A stretch of 64,000 bases of DNA from JACPNO01 sp963825405 (GCA_963825405.1 CAWGTB010000009.1:1-64000), one strand, 5' to 3'; positions 35,828-45,811 are shown, counted from the stretch's first letter. Notes: generated by a model from the sequence alone, not told the origin. Translations and numbers: made by a program.

Positions 35828-36436
35828 CTATTCCCCGCCGCCTTTAAATTCGAAAATATCGGTATTCGTGCTTACCACCAGATGTCCGGCGATCAGTGGT
35901 TTGCCATCCGTCGCAAAGAAAACCGCGCCGTCGGTCGATTCTCCCGGCGCGAGTTTGGATTGCACCAGCGCCAGCGCCGATGCGGCGGCTGCCGCCTTCA
36001 AACGAGTGGAGGATACCTCAGCCAACGCCGCCCTGCGCCGCGCTTCATAACCATTGGTGGAACGCATGTTGCGCATGCCGTACAGCGCCGACTCGTAATT
36101 CGACACCAGTTTGATCACGTCGCTGCGGGTTCCCTTCTCCCGCAGCTCGCCCACCACCCGCTCGGCCGAGGACGCCCGTATTGCGCTGCCATCCGCGTGC
36201 ATGTAGCGGAAATCCTCAGGCCGTATCGTGTAAGGCCCCGGCGATCCATTCGAAATGGCGACTTGCACGATCGCAAACTCGTGAATATGCGCCGGCAGCG
36301 GAGCGAACATCACGGTCACGCCGCGCCGCGTAAGCGTCTGATATTTCAGACCGTTGGATTCGAATTCGATCACCTGCGCGCCGGCAGATAGATAAAGGAG
36401 CGCCACCCCAATCCCCAGGCGCATTGGTGATACCAT
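35828..36436 (-). CDS. Secreted protein of unknown function
   Basis: About 200 residues. A signal peptide (MRLGIGVALLYLSAGAQ, from the fifth codon, start 36424) precedes a domain with VIEFESNGLKYQTLTRRGVT and VMFAPLPAHIHEFAIVQVAI, then NGSPGPYTIRPEDFRYMHAD, and later an Ala-rich helix (STRLKAAAAASALALVQS). The ending LAPGESTDGAVFFATDGKPL and HLVVSTNTDIFEFKGG resembles the beta-strand end of proteins that describe an envelope-stress or outer-membrane-linked sandwich, but I do not recognise the family. It is divergent from pckA with only 25 bp between the longest starts. No catalytic motif is visible. Confidence 0.7.
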   Translation of the reverse strand: MVSPMRLGIGVALLYLSAGAQVIEFESNGLKYQTLTRRGVTVMFAPLPAHIHEFAIVQVAISNGSPGPYTIRPEDFRYMHADGSAIRASSAERVVGELREKGTRSDVIKLVSNYESALYGMRNMRSTNGYEARRRAALAEVSSTRLKAAAAASALALVQSKLAPGESTDGAVFFATDGKPLIAGHLVVSTNTDIFEFKGGGE

Positions 36437-36461
36437 CCATCCATATTACGATAGAAGGAAA

Positions 36462-38024
36462 ATGCCGACTTCAGATACGGCTACCAGGAACTCACTCAAT
36501 CTAGCGTTCCAGAATCTCGGCCCCGAAGCCCTGATCGAACACGCCATTCGCAACCAGGAAGGCGCGCTCGCGGGCAATGGAGCTCTAGTGGTGCGCACCG
36601 GCCAGTTCACAGGCCGCTCGCCTGGCGATAAGTTCATTGTTCGCGACAGCTTGACCGAGACCCACGTCGACTGGGGCGCCGTCAATCAAGCGCTCTCCGA
36701 AGAACATTTTGACCGCATCTACCAGAGAATGCTGGCCTACCTGGGCGGCCGCGAGTTGTACGTACAAGACTTATTCGGCGGCGCCGATCCGGCTTATGCG
36801 CTCAAAGTCCGCGCCATCACTCAGTTGGCCTGGCACGCGCTGTTTGCCCGCCAGTTGCTGATTCGGCCCACCGCTCCCCACGCCCAACCCGATTTCACGC
36901 TAATCTTCGCGCCTGGTTTTCATGCCGATCCCGCGACCGAGGGCACGCGCTCGGAAACATGCATCGTCATCAATTTCAAACGCAAGCTGGTACTGATTGG
37001 CGGCACGATGTATGCCGGAGAGCTAAAGAAATCCATTTTTAGCGTGCTGAATTATTTGCTGCCGGAGCGCGGCGTCATGCCCATGCATTGCTCCGCCAAT
37101 ATGGACGATCAAGGCGGCGTGGCATTGTTCTTCGGCCTTTCCGGCACCGGCAAAACCACGCTTTCCGCCGATCCCGCCCGCCGCCTGATTGGCGACGACG
37201 AGCATGGCTGGAGTGATCGCGGCACCTTCAATTTTGAAGGCGGCTGTTACGCCAAATGCATCCGCCTGTCGAGTGCGAACGAACCGCAAATCTGGAACGC
37301 CGTGCGCTTCGGAGCGGTGCTGGAAAACGTGCTGATGGATGCGGCATCACGCCGGCTGGATTTCGATTCCGAAGCTTTGACCGAGAACACTCGCGCCGCC
37401 TACCCGCTGGATTTTATCGACAATGCCGTGATCCCGAGCGTAGGGCGGCATCCCAGCAACATTATTTTCCTGGCGGCGGATGCTTTTGGCGTGCTGCCAC
37501 CGATTTCCCGGCTGAGCCCCGAACAGGCGATGTATCATTTCCTGAGCGGATACACGGCCAAACTTGCCGGGACGGAGCGCGGACTCGGCAAAGAGCCTGT
37601 GGCAGCATTCAGCGCCTGCTACGGCTCGCCTTTTCTGCCGCGCACGCCCAGCGTTTATGCTTCCCTGCTGGGCGAAAAACTGCGCAAGCACCGCGTGACA
37701 TGCTGGCTGGTCAACACAGGTTGGGTGGGCGGCGCCTACGGGACCGGCAATCGCATGAAGCTGGCGTATACCCGCGCGATGCTGCACGCCGCGCTTTCAG
37801 GACGCCTGGATGACGCGCCTACGAAGCCGCACCCGGTCTTTGGCGTGAACATTCCAACCAGTTGCCCGGACGTTCCGGATCAGTTTCTAGATCCACGCGG
37901 CATATGGGCCGACCATCTGGCTTACGACACTGCCGCGCGTGAACTGGCCGGGCGCTTCAACCGGAATTTCGAGAAATTCCGCGGCGTGGATCCTAAGATT
38001 GTCGCGGCCGGGCCGCGAGCGTAG
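36462..38024 (+). CDS. pckA: Phosphoenolpyruvate carboxykinase (ATP)
   Basis: 520 residues, full length for the ATP-dependent enzyme that converts oxaloacetate and ATP to phosphoenolpyruvate. Conserved blocks include VRTGQFTGRSPGDKFIVRD near the N-terminus, FFGLSGTGKTTLSADPARR (the ATP-binding kinase-1a motif), LIGDDEHGWSDRGTFNFEGG (metal and substrate Asp residues) and GGAYGTGNRMKLAYTRAML. The ATP form (not the GTP form) is indicated by this SGTGKTT context. It serves gluconeogenesis and links the TCA cycle to sugar synthesis. The cytochrome-type gene follows 5 bp downstream, probably in the same transcript. Confidence 0.95.
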   Translation: MPTSDTATRNSLNLAFQNLGPEALIEHAIRNQEGALAGNGALVVRTGQFTGRSPGDKFIVRDSLTETHVDWGAVNQALSEEHFDRIYQRMLAYLGGRELYVQDLFGGADPAYALKVRAITQLAWHALFARQLLIRPTAPHAQPDFTLIFAPGFHADPATEGTRSETCIVINFKRKLVLIGGTMYAGELKKSIFSVLNYLLPERGVMPMHCSANMDDQGGVALFFGLSGTGKTTLSADPARRLIGDDEHGWSDRGTFNFEGGCYAKCIRLSSANEPQIWNAVRFGAVLENVLMDAASRRLDFDSEALTENTRAAYPLDFIDNAVIPSVGRHPSNIIFLAADAFGVLPPISRLSPEQAMYHFLSGYTAKLAGTERGLGKEPVAAFSACYGSPFLPRTPSVYASLLGEKLRKHRVTCWLVNTGWVGGAYGTGNRMKLAYTRAMLHAALSGRLDDAPTKPHPVFGVNIPTSCPDVPDQFLDPRGIWADHLAYDTAARELAGRFNRNFEKFRGVDPKIVAAGPRA

Positions 38025-38029
38025 CGGCC

Positions 38030-40878
38030 ATGTCGTGGCGCGGCGCATACGTTTCCGCAGCGGTGGCTTTAGCATTCCACGGCTTGGTTTTCGCCGCGGA
38101 TGAACTGGAAACGCGCGCCACGGCGATTCTCTCCGCTAAGTGCCTCACCTGCCATAATCCGGATCAAAAAATCGCCGGCCTGGTTTTGACTAATCGCGAA
38201 TACGCCGTCGCCGGCGGCAAGAGCGGTCCCGCTTTGATGCCGGGAAAGCCGGACGACAGCCTGCTCATGAAGAAGCTGACGGCGGGCGAGATGCCACCCG
38301 GCAACCCGCTGCCGCAAGCCGACCGGCAAACGATTCGCGAATGGATTGCGGCGGGCGCCCCCTGGAGCGCTGCCCTGGAATTTGCCCGCAAACGCGCCGG
38401 CCCGGACTGGTGGTCGCTGCAGCCGCTGGGCAAAGCGGAGCCGCCGTCGCCAGAAGGAATTCCGGCAACTTGGGCGCAGTCTCCCATCGATCGCTTCGTT
38501 TACGCCAGATTGCGCGAGAAAAATCTGTCGCCATCGCCGCCAGCGGACCGCGTTACTTACATTCGGCGCGCGACGTTTGACTTGCTGGGCCTGCCGCCTA
38601 CGCCGCAGGAAATTGACGCGTTCGTCGGTGACCGCGCTCCCGATGCGTATGAAAAGCTGATCGATCGGCTGCTCGCGTCTCCGCATTATGGCGAGCGCTG
38701 GGGCCGCCATTGGCTGGATGTCATCCGCTTTGGCGAGAGTCACGGTTACGAGCAAAACCATCTGCGGCCCAACGCCTGGCCGTTTCGCGATTACATCATC
38801 CGCTCGTTCAATCAGGACAAACCGTTCAACCGCCTGATCCTGGAACAACTGGCCGGCGACCAGATCGCGCCCGACAATCCGGACGTCGAAGTGGGCACCG
38901 GATTTCTGGTGGCCGGGGTGCACGATACGGTCGGTATCGCCAACGAGGAAGGCAGCCGGCTGCAACGGGCTAACGATCTCGACGATATGGTGCTGGCCAC
39001 CGGCGCCGCGTTCCTGGGACTCACCGTCAACTGCGCGCGCTGCCACAATCACAAATTCGATCCTATCCAGCAGGCCGACTATTACCGCCTGCAAGCCACT
39101 TTCGCCGGCGTGGAGCACAGCGAACGCGCGCTGGCATCGCGCACCGATAAGGATGCTCACGACGCCGCTGAGAAGCCGCTGGCGGATGCGCTCGCCAAGG
39201 TTAACCAGGAGTTGGCGGATTTGAAGCAGCGTCTCCAGCCGCAGGTGGATCAGCAGCGCGCCGCAATTACCAGCAAGTACCGGGCGCCGGTCGACGCCAA
39301 GGGGACCGAAGAGACCTTCGCACCGCGCGAGGCCCGCTTCGTCCGCATGACAATTCTCGCCTCGACCGGCAACAGCGAGCCGGCCATCGATGAATTCGAG
39401 ATTTGGACCGCCGGCGCATCGGCGCGAAACGTGGCGCTGGCTACGCACGGCGCCAAAGCCACGGCGCGGGCAACGCGCACCACCGGCGCCGATGTCACCT
39501 TCTATCTCGCCGAGAATTTAATCGATGGCAAGTTCGACAAGCAATGGATTTCCGGCGAGCCGGGCAAAGGGCAGATCACGATCGAGCTGGCGCGGCCGGA
39601 AAAGATCGCCCGCATCGTGTGGTCGCGCGATCGGCTGGGCGCTAACCAGGGAAATTTTCTCGGCCAGGTGGCGACTACGTACACGATTGAGGCATCGCTC
39701 GATGGCAAGCAGTGGCAGAAGGCCGCTTCCTCCGAAGGCCGCCTGCCCTACGGCGAAAAAGAGCGTGAAGCGTTTTTCCTGCTGGCGGTAGCGACCGACG
39801 CCGAAAAGCAGCAGTGGAACGACGGCCAGCAGCAGAAGAAGGCCCTGGAGAAGCAGATCGCGGCGCTGCCCGCGCTGCCGGTCGCGTACATCGGAAAATT
39901 CAAACAGCCCGCCGAGCCTCTGCGCCTGAACAAGCGCGGCAATCCGATGGATTTGGGGGAAGTGATTGCGCCGGCCAGTCTCAGCACGTTGGGCAAAATG
40001 CTTCCCGGCTTCGAGTTGGATGCCAATGCACCCGAAGGCGCGCGGCGACTGGCGCTGGCGCGCTGGATTGCCGACGATCGCAATGCGCTCACTGCGCGCG
40101 TGCTGGCCAATCGCATCTGGCACTATCATTTCGGCAAGGGGCTAGTCGGCACGCCCAGCGATTTCGGCTTTAACGGCGAACGCCCCACTCATCCGGAACT
40201 GCTGGACTGGCTGGCCCAGCGGCTGCATGAATACCAACTGGCAATTGAAGCCGCTGCATCGCGAGCTGATGCTGTCGGCAGTATATCGCCAGTCGAGCGC
40301 GAATTCGGAGGCGGGCTCAGCGCAGGATAGTGATGCGCGTTATCTGTGGCGATTCCCGCCGCGGCGTCTCGAAGCCGAAGCGGTTCGCGACAGCGTGCTA
40401 GCGGTTTCCGGCAAGCTGGATCTCACCGCCGGCGGTCCCGGCTTCCGCCTTTTCAAATACACGGTGGACAATGTAGCGACCTACTATCCGCTCGAACAAT
40501 TCGGTCCTGAAACCTACCGGCGGGCCGTCTATCAGCAAGCGGCGCGCTCGGTGAAAGACGACATGCTGGGCCCCTACGACTGCCCCGATTCCGCGCTGCC
40601 CGAGCCCAAGCGCTGGGTAACCACGACGGCGCTGCAAGCGCTCAGCATGATGAACAGCAGTTTCATCATCGACCAGGCGCGATTTTTTGCCGAGCGACTC
40701 ACGCGCGAAGCCGGACAGGATCATGGCGCACAAGTTGACCGGGCGTACCGCCTGGCGTTCGGCCGCCTTACCGAAACCTGAGGAGCGAGCCGCGGCTATC
40801 CACCTGATCGAGCAGCACGGCTTAGCCATCTTCTGCCGCGCGCTATTTAATGCCAACGAGTTTGTCTATGTCATGTAA
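38030..40878 (+). CDS. Secreted cytochrome c / DUF1549-DUF1553 protein with discoidin-like domain (two frameshifts)
   Basis: About 950 residues when joined. A signal peptide (residues about 1-22) is followed by a planctomycete-type cytochrome c domain with the haem motif CLTCHNPDQ and MPPGNPLPQADRQTIREWI. DUF1549 follows (SPIDRFVYARLREKNLSPSP; ASPHYGERWGRHWLDVIRFG) with a second CxxCH in CARCHNHKFDPIQQADYYRL. A discoidin/F5-8C-like beta domain is inserted at about 430-590. The C-terminal DUF1553 part continues in other frames after about 40,240 (YRQSSANSEAGSAQDSDARY; LWRFPPRRLEAEAVRDSVLA) and about 40,780 (HLIEQHGLAIFCRALFNANE). Such proteins, common in planctomycetes, verrucomicrobia and solibacters, pair with DUF1501 proteins and are thought to act on complex carbohydrates or sulfated substrates outside the cell; the reaction is unknown. 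Confidence 0.88.
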
Positions 40879-42283
40879 TCACTGGCTGGACCGGCGTCGA
40901 TTCCTGGGCGACATGGCCGACGGGATCAAAGGCATCGCCCTCGCTATGCTGTTGAACGATCGCGCCGCCGCCGAGCAACGAGCGCCCCACTTCGCGCCTA
41001 AGGCCAAGCGCGTCATCCAGATTTTCTGCCCGGGCGCAGTTTCCCAAATGGACACCTTCGACTACAAGCCGGAGCTCACCAAACACGCCGGTGAACCGCT
41101 GCCGGGCGGCGAGAAGGTGGTCACGTTTCAAGGCGCCAACGGCAACCTGCTCGGCAGCCCCTGGCCTTTCCATCAGCGCGGGCAATCCGGCAAGTGGGTT
41201 ACCGACATGCTGCCAAATCTTGGCGAGTTGGTGGACGACATGGCATTCATCCATTCCATGACGGCCAAGAGCAACACCCACGGTCCAGCCTGCTGCCAGA
41301 TGAATACCGGCTTCATTCTGGAAGGCTTTCCCAGCATGGGCTCCTGGGTGAGCTACGGGCTGGGTTCGGAGAATGACAACCTGCCGGCTTATGTAGCCAT
41401 TCCGGATGTGCGCGGCATTCCGCCTTCCGGTCCCGCCAATTGGACTTCGGGATTTTTGCCGGCGCAGCACCAGGCCATCGTCTTCAATGCCGCCGATCCC
41501 ATTCAAAATCTGGCCCGGCCGCAGGCAGTCAGCGAGGAAGCAGAAGCCGATTCCCGCAACTTTCTGCGCCTGGTGAACCGGTTGCATGCGGAAGAGCATG
41601 GCGGCAATTCCAATCTGCTAGGGCGCGTGGCTGCCTATGAGCTGGCCGCTCGGATGCAACTTTCGGCGCCCGAAGCCGCGGACTTGAGCCGGGAATCGAA
41701 GGCTACCCGCGCTTTATACGGCGCCGACGATTCCAATCCGCTGATCGCTTCGTACGCGCGCAATTGCATGCTGGCGCGGCGGCTGGTGGAGCGCGGCGTG
41801 CGCTTCGTGCAACTGTTTTGCGGCTCGCGCGCGTCCGGCGTCGATGGCCTTCTGAACTGGGATGCGCATAAGACTCTCAAGGGCGATTACGAACGGCATT
41901 GCCCGATTTTAGATCGTCCCACAGCAGCGCTGATTAAAGATTTGAAGCAGCGCGGCCTGCTGGCCGACACGCTAGTGCTATGGACCACTGAGTTCGGCCG
42001 CATGCCCACGCATCAGGCCGGTACGCTGGGCCGGGACCACAATCCGGACGCCTTTACCGTTTGGATGCTGGGCGCGGGGGTCAAGGGCGGAGCGGCTTAC
42101 GGCGTAACCGACGATTTCGGCCGCCGGGCGACAAAAGACACGGCGACCATTTACGATTTCCACGCCACTGTGCTCAACCTTCTGGGCTTGGATCACGAAA
42201 AGCTAACGTTCTACAATAACGGCATCAAGCGGCGCCTGACCGACGTGCACGGCCAGGTGATTCGGGACGTGATCCGGAGTTAA
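40868..42283 (+). CDS. DUF1501 (sulfatase-like) exported protein
   Basis: About 470 residues. The start is the ATG at 40868, inside the end of the upstream DUF1553 gene. The N-terminus CNHWLDRRRFLGDMADGIKG carries a twin-arginine-like motif that precedes a hydrophobic stretch, as usual for DUF1501 proteins. Conserved blocks include KRVIQIFCPGAVSQMDTFDY, MAFIHSMTAKSNTHGPACCQ, GLGSENDNLPAYVAIPDV, VDGLLNWDAHKTLKGDYERH, LWTTEFGRMPTHQ and GRDHNPDAFTVWMLGAGVKG, which are the alkaline-phosphatase-superfamily-like metal positions of this family. It almost always follows a DUF1549/1553 gene, as here, and the two probably work together in the periplasm. The real substrate is not known. Confidence 0.9.
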   Translation: MSCNHWLDRRRFLGDMADGIKGIALAMLLNDRAAAEQRAPHFAPKAKRVIQIFCPGAVSQMDTFDYKPELTKHAGEPLPGGEKVVTFQGANGNLLGSPWPFHQRGQSGKWVTDMLPNLGELVDDMAFIHSMTAKSNTHGPACCQMNTGFILEGFPSMGSWVSYGLGSENDNLPAYVAIPDVRGIPPSGPANWTSGFLPAQHQAIVFNAADPIQNLARPQAVSEEAEADSRNFLRLVNRLHAEEHGGNSNLLGRVAAYELAARMQLSAPEAADLSRESKATRALYGADDSNPLIASYARNCMLARRLVERGVRFVQLFCGSRASGVDGLLNWDAHKTLKGDYERHCPILDRPTAALIKDLKQRGLLADTLVLWTTEFGRMPTHQAGTLGRDHNPDAFTVWMLGAGVKGGAAYGVTDDFGRRATKDTATIYDFHATVLNLLGLDHEKLTFYNNGIKRRLTDVHGQVIRDVIRS

Positions 42284-42290
42284 GACCAGG

Positions 42291-42370
42291 CATTTCTCGC
42301 AGAGACGCAGAGAACGCGGAGAAGCACGTACGTTCGTTTTTCTCGGTGTTCTCTGTGTCTCTGCGAGAAG
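42291..42370. repeat. CGCAGAGA-type palindromic intergenic element, copy 3
   Basis: The left arm (42291-42324) and right arm (about 42339-42370) pair with a few mismatches around a loop of about 14 nt. It begins 8 bp after the DUF1501 stop codon, consistent with a terminator for the pckA-DUF1553-DUF1501 transcript. Confidence 0.8.
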
Positions 42371-42434
42371 TTGGGTTTCCGTCAGCCCTCTACTGTGAAA
42401 TCCCTATTCCGCCGATGGTTGGCATGAGGACAGG

Positions 42435-43340
42435 ATGAATACAGGGCCCGGAGAGAATCGAAAGAGCCCACGCGCCAAATCCGATAAGCCCCAGAACCTG
42501 AAGATCTCGTTCGATCCGGGGTCCGGAATCGCCGTCGAAGTGGATGTCGCAGTGGTCGATTCAAATGAAGAAGGCTTGGGTGTGGAACTTGCGGTTCCGC
42601 TGATGCCCGGCTCGCTCGTCACCCTTTTGAGTCCTGTCTTAATCAACGGCAGCCACGCCGAAATTACCGGGCCGGCCGGCGTGACGTGGTGCAAAATGAT
42701 CCGCGAAGGCGTCTACCGGGCAGGCCTGCACTTTGGCCAAGTCTCTGGCAGTTCCTCAGGAAAAGCCGACTTGGTCCAAACCGACGTTGCCACGAATCTC
42801 GATTACTACGAAGTCCTGGAAGTGAATCCTAAGGCCTCACCTGATACCATTCATCGCGTCTATCGTATCCTGGCGCTGCGCTACCATCCCGACAACGTCG
42901 AGACTGGCGACGAGGAAGCCTTCAAAAACCTGATTGCCGCGTATCGCGTCTTGAGCAACACCGAAGAGCGTGCGGCCTATGATGTCCATCGGGCGGGCAA
43001 CCGTCAAACGCGATGGAAGATCTTCGAGGAGGCGCACGTCGACCGCGGGCCCGAAGCGGAAAAGCGAAAACGCCAGGGGGTTCTGGCACTGCTCTATGCC
43101 AAACGCATCAACGATCCGGAACAGCCCGGAATGAACCTGCACGAACTGGAAGACTTGCTGCGCGTCCCCCGCGAACACCTTCTTTTCAGCATCTGGTATC
43201 TGAAGGAAAACAACTGCCTCCTGCGCGGCGATAATGGCCGCATGACCATCACCGCCAAAGGTGTCGATCAGGCCGAAGGGCCGGCGGCGTTCCAGAGCCA
43301 GCGGGACGAGCGCTTACTTTCGCCGGCGCCTACGCCATAA
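42435..43340 (+). CDS. PilZ-like domain fused to a J domain
   Basis: 301 residues. Residues about 5-105 resemble a PilZ domain: an RKSPR motif near the start (RxxxR), a strand region EVDVAVVDSNEEGLGVELA in which the second c-di-GMP motif (D/NxSxxG) is degenerate (DSNEEG), and the exit strand GVYRAGLHFG. Residues about 120-185 are a J domain: LDYYEVLEVNPKASPDTIHR, LALRYHPDNVETGDEEAFKN with the HPD tripeptide, and LIAAYRVLSNTEERAAYD. A C-terminal winged-helix-like part follows (LHELEDLLRVPREHLLFSIW). The HPD implies stimulation of an Hsp70. A sensor of c-di-GMP linked to a chaperone is possible, but the PilZ motif is incomplete. Its end overlaps the convergent aminotransferase by 11 bases. Confidence 0.8.
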   Translation: MNTGPGENRKSPRAKSDKPQNLKISFDPGSGIAVEVDVAVVDSNEEGLGVELAVPLMPGSLVTLLSPVLINGSHAEITGPAGVTWCKMIREGVYRAGLHFGQVSGSSSGKADLVQTDVATNLDYYEVLEVNPKASPDTIHRVYRILALRYHPDNVETGDEEAFKNLIAAYRVLSNTEERAAYDVHRAGNRQTRWKIFEEAHVDRGPEAEKRKRQGVLALLYAKRINDPEQPGMNLHELEDLLRVPREHLLFSIWYLKENNCLLRGDNGRMTITAKGVDQAEGPAAFQSQRDERLLSPAPTP

Positions 43341-44470
43341 CCTGCAGCAGCGCGCTCTTGAACTTCTCCATTTCCTCGCGGCTGCCGACGCTAATGCGCG
43401 AGTGGTTGGGCAAGGACGCCCATGTGCGGCCGATGAGCACTTTGTGCTGCGCCATGGCCTTCATGAACTCCGGCCCGGGACGCTTGGCATCCAGCAGAAA
43501 GTGGTTGGTGTCGGAGCGCACGTAAGAGAAATTGTGCTTATCGAGGAAGGCGAACACGTCTTCTCGAATCTCGCGGACGATTTTGCGCCGCTGCGGCACC
43601 AGATCTTTCACCTTCATGCTGGCAGTGGCGCCAACCATGCCCGCTATCGGCACAATCGACGTTCCGGCGGGTTCCATTTTGGCCAGCAGATCGGGACGTC
43701 CCAGCGCCAGTCCAGCGCGAAAAGCGGCCAGACCCATAGAGCTTGGAGAACGTCCGCAGCACGATCAGGTCGCGATCTTTGGCCACCAAATCCGAGCAGC
43801 GCTCTTCCCAGGCAGTCGAGAAATGAATGTAAGCTTCGTCCACCAAAACGATCGAGCCCGCCGGCTTGTTGGCCACCAGCCACTCGATATCGGCTTTCGA
43901 CGTCACCGTTCCAGTGGGATTGTTGGGATTGCAAATGTAAATCACGCCGGCGTTGGGATCGGCTTTGGCCATCGCCTGCACGTCGTGCGTGAAATCTTTG
44001 CGCAGCGGGATCGTGACCACCTTGGCGCCGAGGAACTTGGCGGCGGCGCGGCCCGCCTCATAGCTGGGGTCCGAAATCACCAGGCTCTTCTTGGGCGAGC
44101 AAAACGCGAGGATCACGCGATGCAGCGGGTCGCTCGAACCTCCGAAGACGCGCACGTAATCTTCTTTGACGCCTTCCGTTTGCGCCGCTGTCTGCGCCAT
44201 GATGACGGGCTGCTCAAAGTGATAGCGCCCGCCTTCCTTGACGTAGCTGTGGATGACGTCGGCCGCTTCCGGGCACGGCCCCAGCGGATTCTCGTTGATA
44301 TTGATCCGCACAGCGTCGGCCGGCAAGTCAGGCAGCACCGCCATGGCGGCACGCTGCGCCAGTGCGAATTCGTTGTAGAACGGCAAAGTTGCCCCGGCTC
44401 CGATGAGGGTCGCGATCCGCCCAAACGACCGGCGCGTGAATCCCCGCTGTGTCATTTCCGTCTCTCGCAT
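43330..44470 (-). CDS. Tat-signal PLP-dependent aminotransferase 2 (HisC-like, one frameshift)
   Basis: About 380 residues. The N-terminus GFTRRSFGRIATLIGAGATL followed by PFYNEFALAQ is a twin-arginine signal. The rest is a fold I aminotransferase close to histidinol-phosphate aminotransferase: NENPLGPCPEAADVIHSYVK, GVIYICNPNNPTGTVTSKA, SIVLVDEAYIHFS and the PLP-lysine region IVLRTFSKLYG. The frame changes right after this motif (near 43,738) and continues with LAAFRAGLALGRPDLLAK. It ends with RISVGSREEMEKFKSALLQV. Ribosome site GGGAGG precedes the ATG at 44470, 11 bp after the stop of its tandem paralogue. Substrate unknown; a role in the periplasm would be unusual for a PLP enzyme. Confidence 0.85.
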
Positions 44471-44481
44471 GTTTGCCTCCC

Positions 44482-45642
44482 TTACGCCGTCACCTGCAGC
44501 ACGGCGCTCTTGAATTTTTCCATCTCGTCGCGCGCCCCGACGGTGATGCGCGAATGATTCGGCCATGATGGCCACGAACGCCCCACCAGCACCTTGCGCT
44601 TCGCCATGGCTTGGATGAATTCGCCAGCCGGCCGCTTGGTATCCAGCAGGAAGCAGTTGCTGTCCGACCGCATATAAGAAAGATTGTGCTTGTCGAGGAA
44701 CGCGAAAACATCTTCGCGAATGTCGCGAACAATTTTTCTGCGCTCCGGCACCAGATTCTTCTGCCTCATGCTGACTGTCGCCCCCACCATACCGGGCACG
44801 GGCATGATTCCAATTCCCGCCGGCTCGAGTTTGGCCAGCAGGTCGGGACGCGCCAGCGCCAGGCCGGCGCGCAGGCTGGCCAGGCCGTAGAGCTTGGAGA
44901 ACGTGCGCAGAATAATCAGGTCGCGGTCTTTGGCAACCAGATCGGCACAGCGATTTTCCCAGTCGCGCGAGAAGTGGATGTAGGCTTCGTCCAAGAGCAG
45001 GATCGAGCCGGCAGGTTTGTTGGCCAGCACCCACTCGATGTCGGCTTTCGGCGTCAGCGTGCCGGTGGGGTTGTTCGGATTGCAAATATAAATGACACCC
45101 GCGTTCGGGTCGGCTTTTACCATGGCCTGGACGTCGTGGGAAAAATCTTTGCGTAGCGGCACGCCGATTACTTTGGCGCCGATGTACGCGGCGGATTCGC
45201 GACCGGCTTCATAGCCCGGATCGGCCATGACCAGGCTCTTCTTGGGCGAGCAGAAGGAAATCACGGAGCGGTGCAGCGGATCACTCGATCCGGCGAATGC
45301 GGTGACATACTCCGGCTTCAAGCCTTCCACTTTGGCCGCGGTGTCGCTCATGATGAAGGCCTGCTCGAAGTGATAGCGACCGCCTTCCTTGATGAATCCG
45401 TGCATGGCGTCGGCGGCTTCGGGACAAGGTCCCATGGGATTTTCGTTGCCGTTGATCATCACGCCGTCGAGCGGCATCTTATCGATCCATGCGCGCATGG
45501 AACTCTGTGCCAGGGCGCACTCGTTGTAGAACGGCAGCGCCGCTCCGGCGCCCAGCAGCGTCGCAATCCGTCCAAACGAACGGCGCGTGAACCCTCGCTG
45601 CAATAATTCCGCGCTGCGCTCTTGATTCAGAATGTCCAGCAT
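44482..45642 (-). CDS. Tat-signal PLP-dependent aminotransferase 1 (HisC-like)
   Basis: 386 residues, intact paralogue of the downstream gene. Start chosen at the ATG at 45642 because AAGGAG stands in front of it; the frame extends upstream without such a site. The signal is GFTRRSFGRIATLLGAGAAL followed by PFYNECALAQS. Conserved aminotransferase blocks are NENPMGPCPEAADAMHGFIK, DPNAGVIYICNPNNPTGTL (PNNPTG), SILLLDEAYIHFSRDW and the PLP-lysine motif ILRTFSKLYGLASLRAGLAL. The overall plan matches HisC/cobalamin CobD-like enzymes, but no his or cob genes are near. The next gene upstream, divergent, is an amino-acid permease, which hints at amino-acid metabolism. Export is inferred from the signal only. 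Confidence 0.87.
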   Translation of the reverse strand: MLDILNQERSAELLQRGFTRRSFGRIATLLGAGAALPFYNECALAQSSMRAWIDKMPLDGVMINGNENPMGPCPEAADAMHGFIKEGGRYHFEQAFIMSDTAAKVEGLKPEYVTAFAGSSDPLHRSVISFCSPKKSLVMADPGYEAGRESAAYIGAKVIGVPLRKDFSHDVQAMVKADPNAGVIYICNPNNPTGTLTPKADIEWVLANKPAGSILLLDEAYIHFSRDWENRCADLVAKDRDLIILRTFSKLYGLASLRAGLALARPDLLAKLEPAGIGIMPVPGMVGATVSMRQKNLVPERRKIVRDIREDVFAFLDKHNLSYMRSDSNCFLLDTKRPAGEFIQAMAKRKVLVGRSWPSWPNHSRITVGARDEMEKFKSAVLQVTA

Positions 45643-45811
45643 CGTCGTGATCTCCTTTGAGGGATTTTTGTATAGTGTAAACCCCGACTGGCGCGGATGC
45701 ACGAAAAATTCGGCATGATGAGCGAAAAAGCACCCCTATTTAGCGGCATAAGAATTGCAGGGCAGATTGCCCGCCGCGCGATTTGTTACAGTGTACTCCT
45801 GGTTTTCATCA

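Noticed and set aside
38069..39448. 460-residue open frame antisense to the DUF1549/1553 gene
   Set aside because: The plus strand holds two CxxCH haem motifs and DUF1549 blocks; the antisense reading has no family features.
38030..42283. Planctomycete origin of the window, suggested by cytochrome/DUF1553/DUF1501 genes
   Set aside because: These families are also abundant in Solibacter-like acidobacteria, and the ADOP permease and other secreted families fit that group better.
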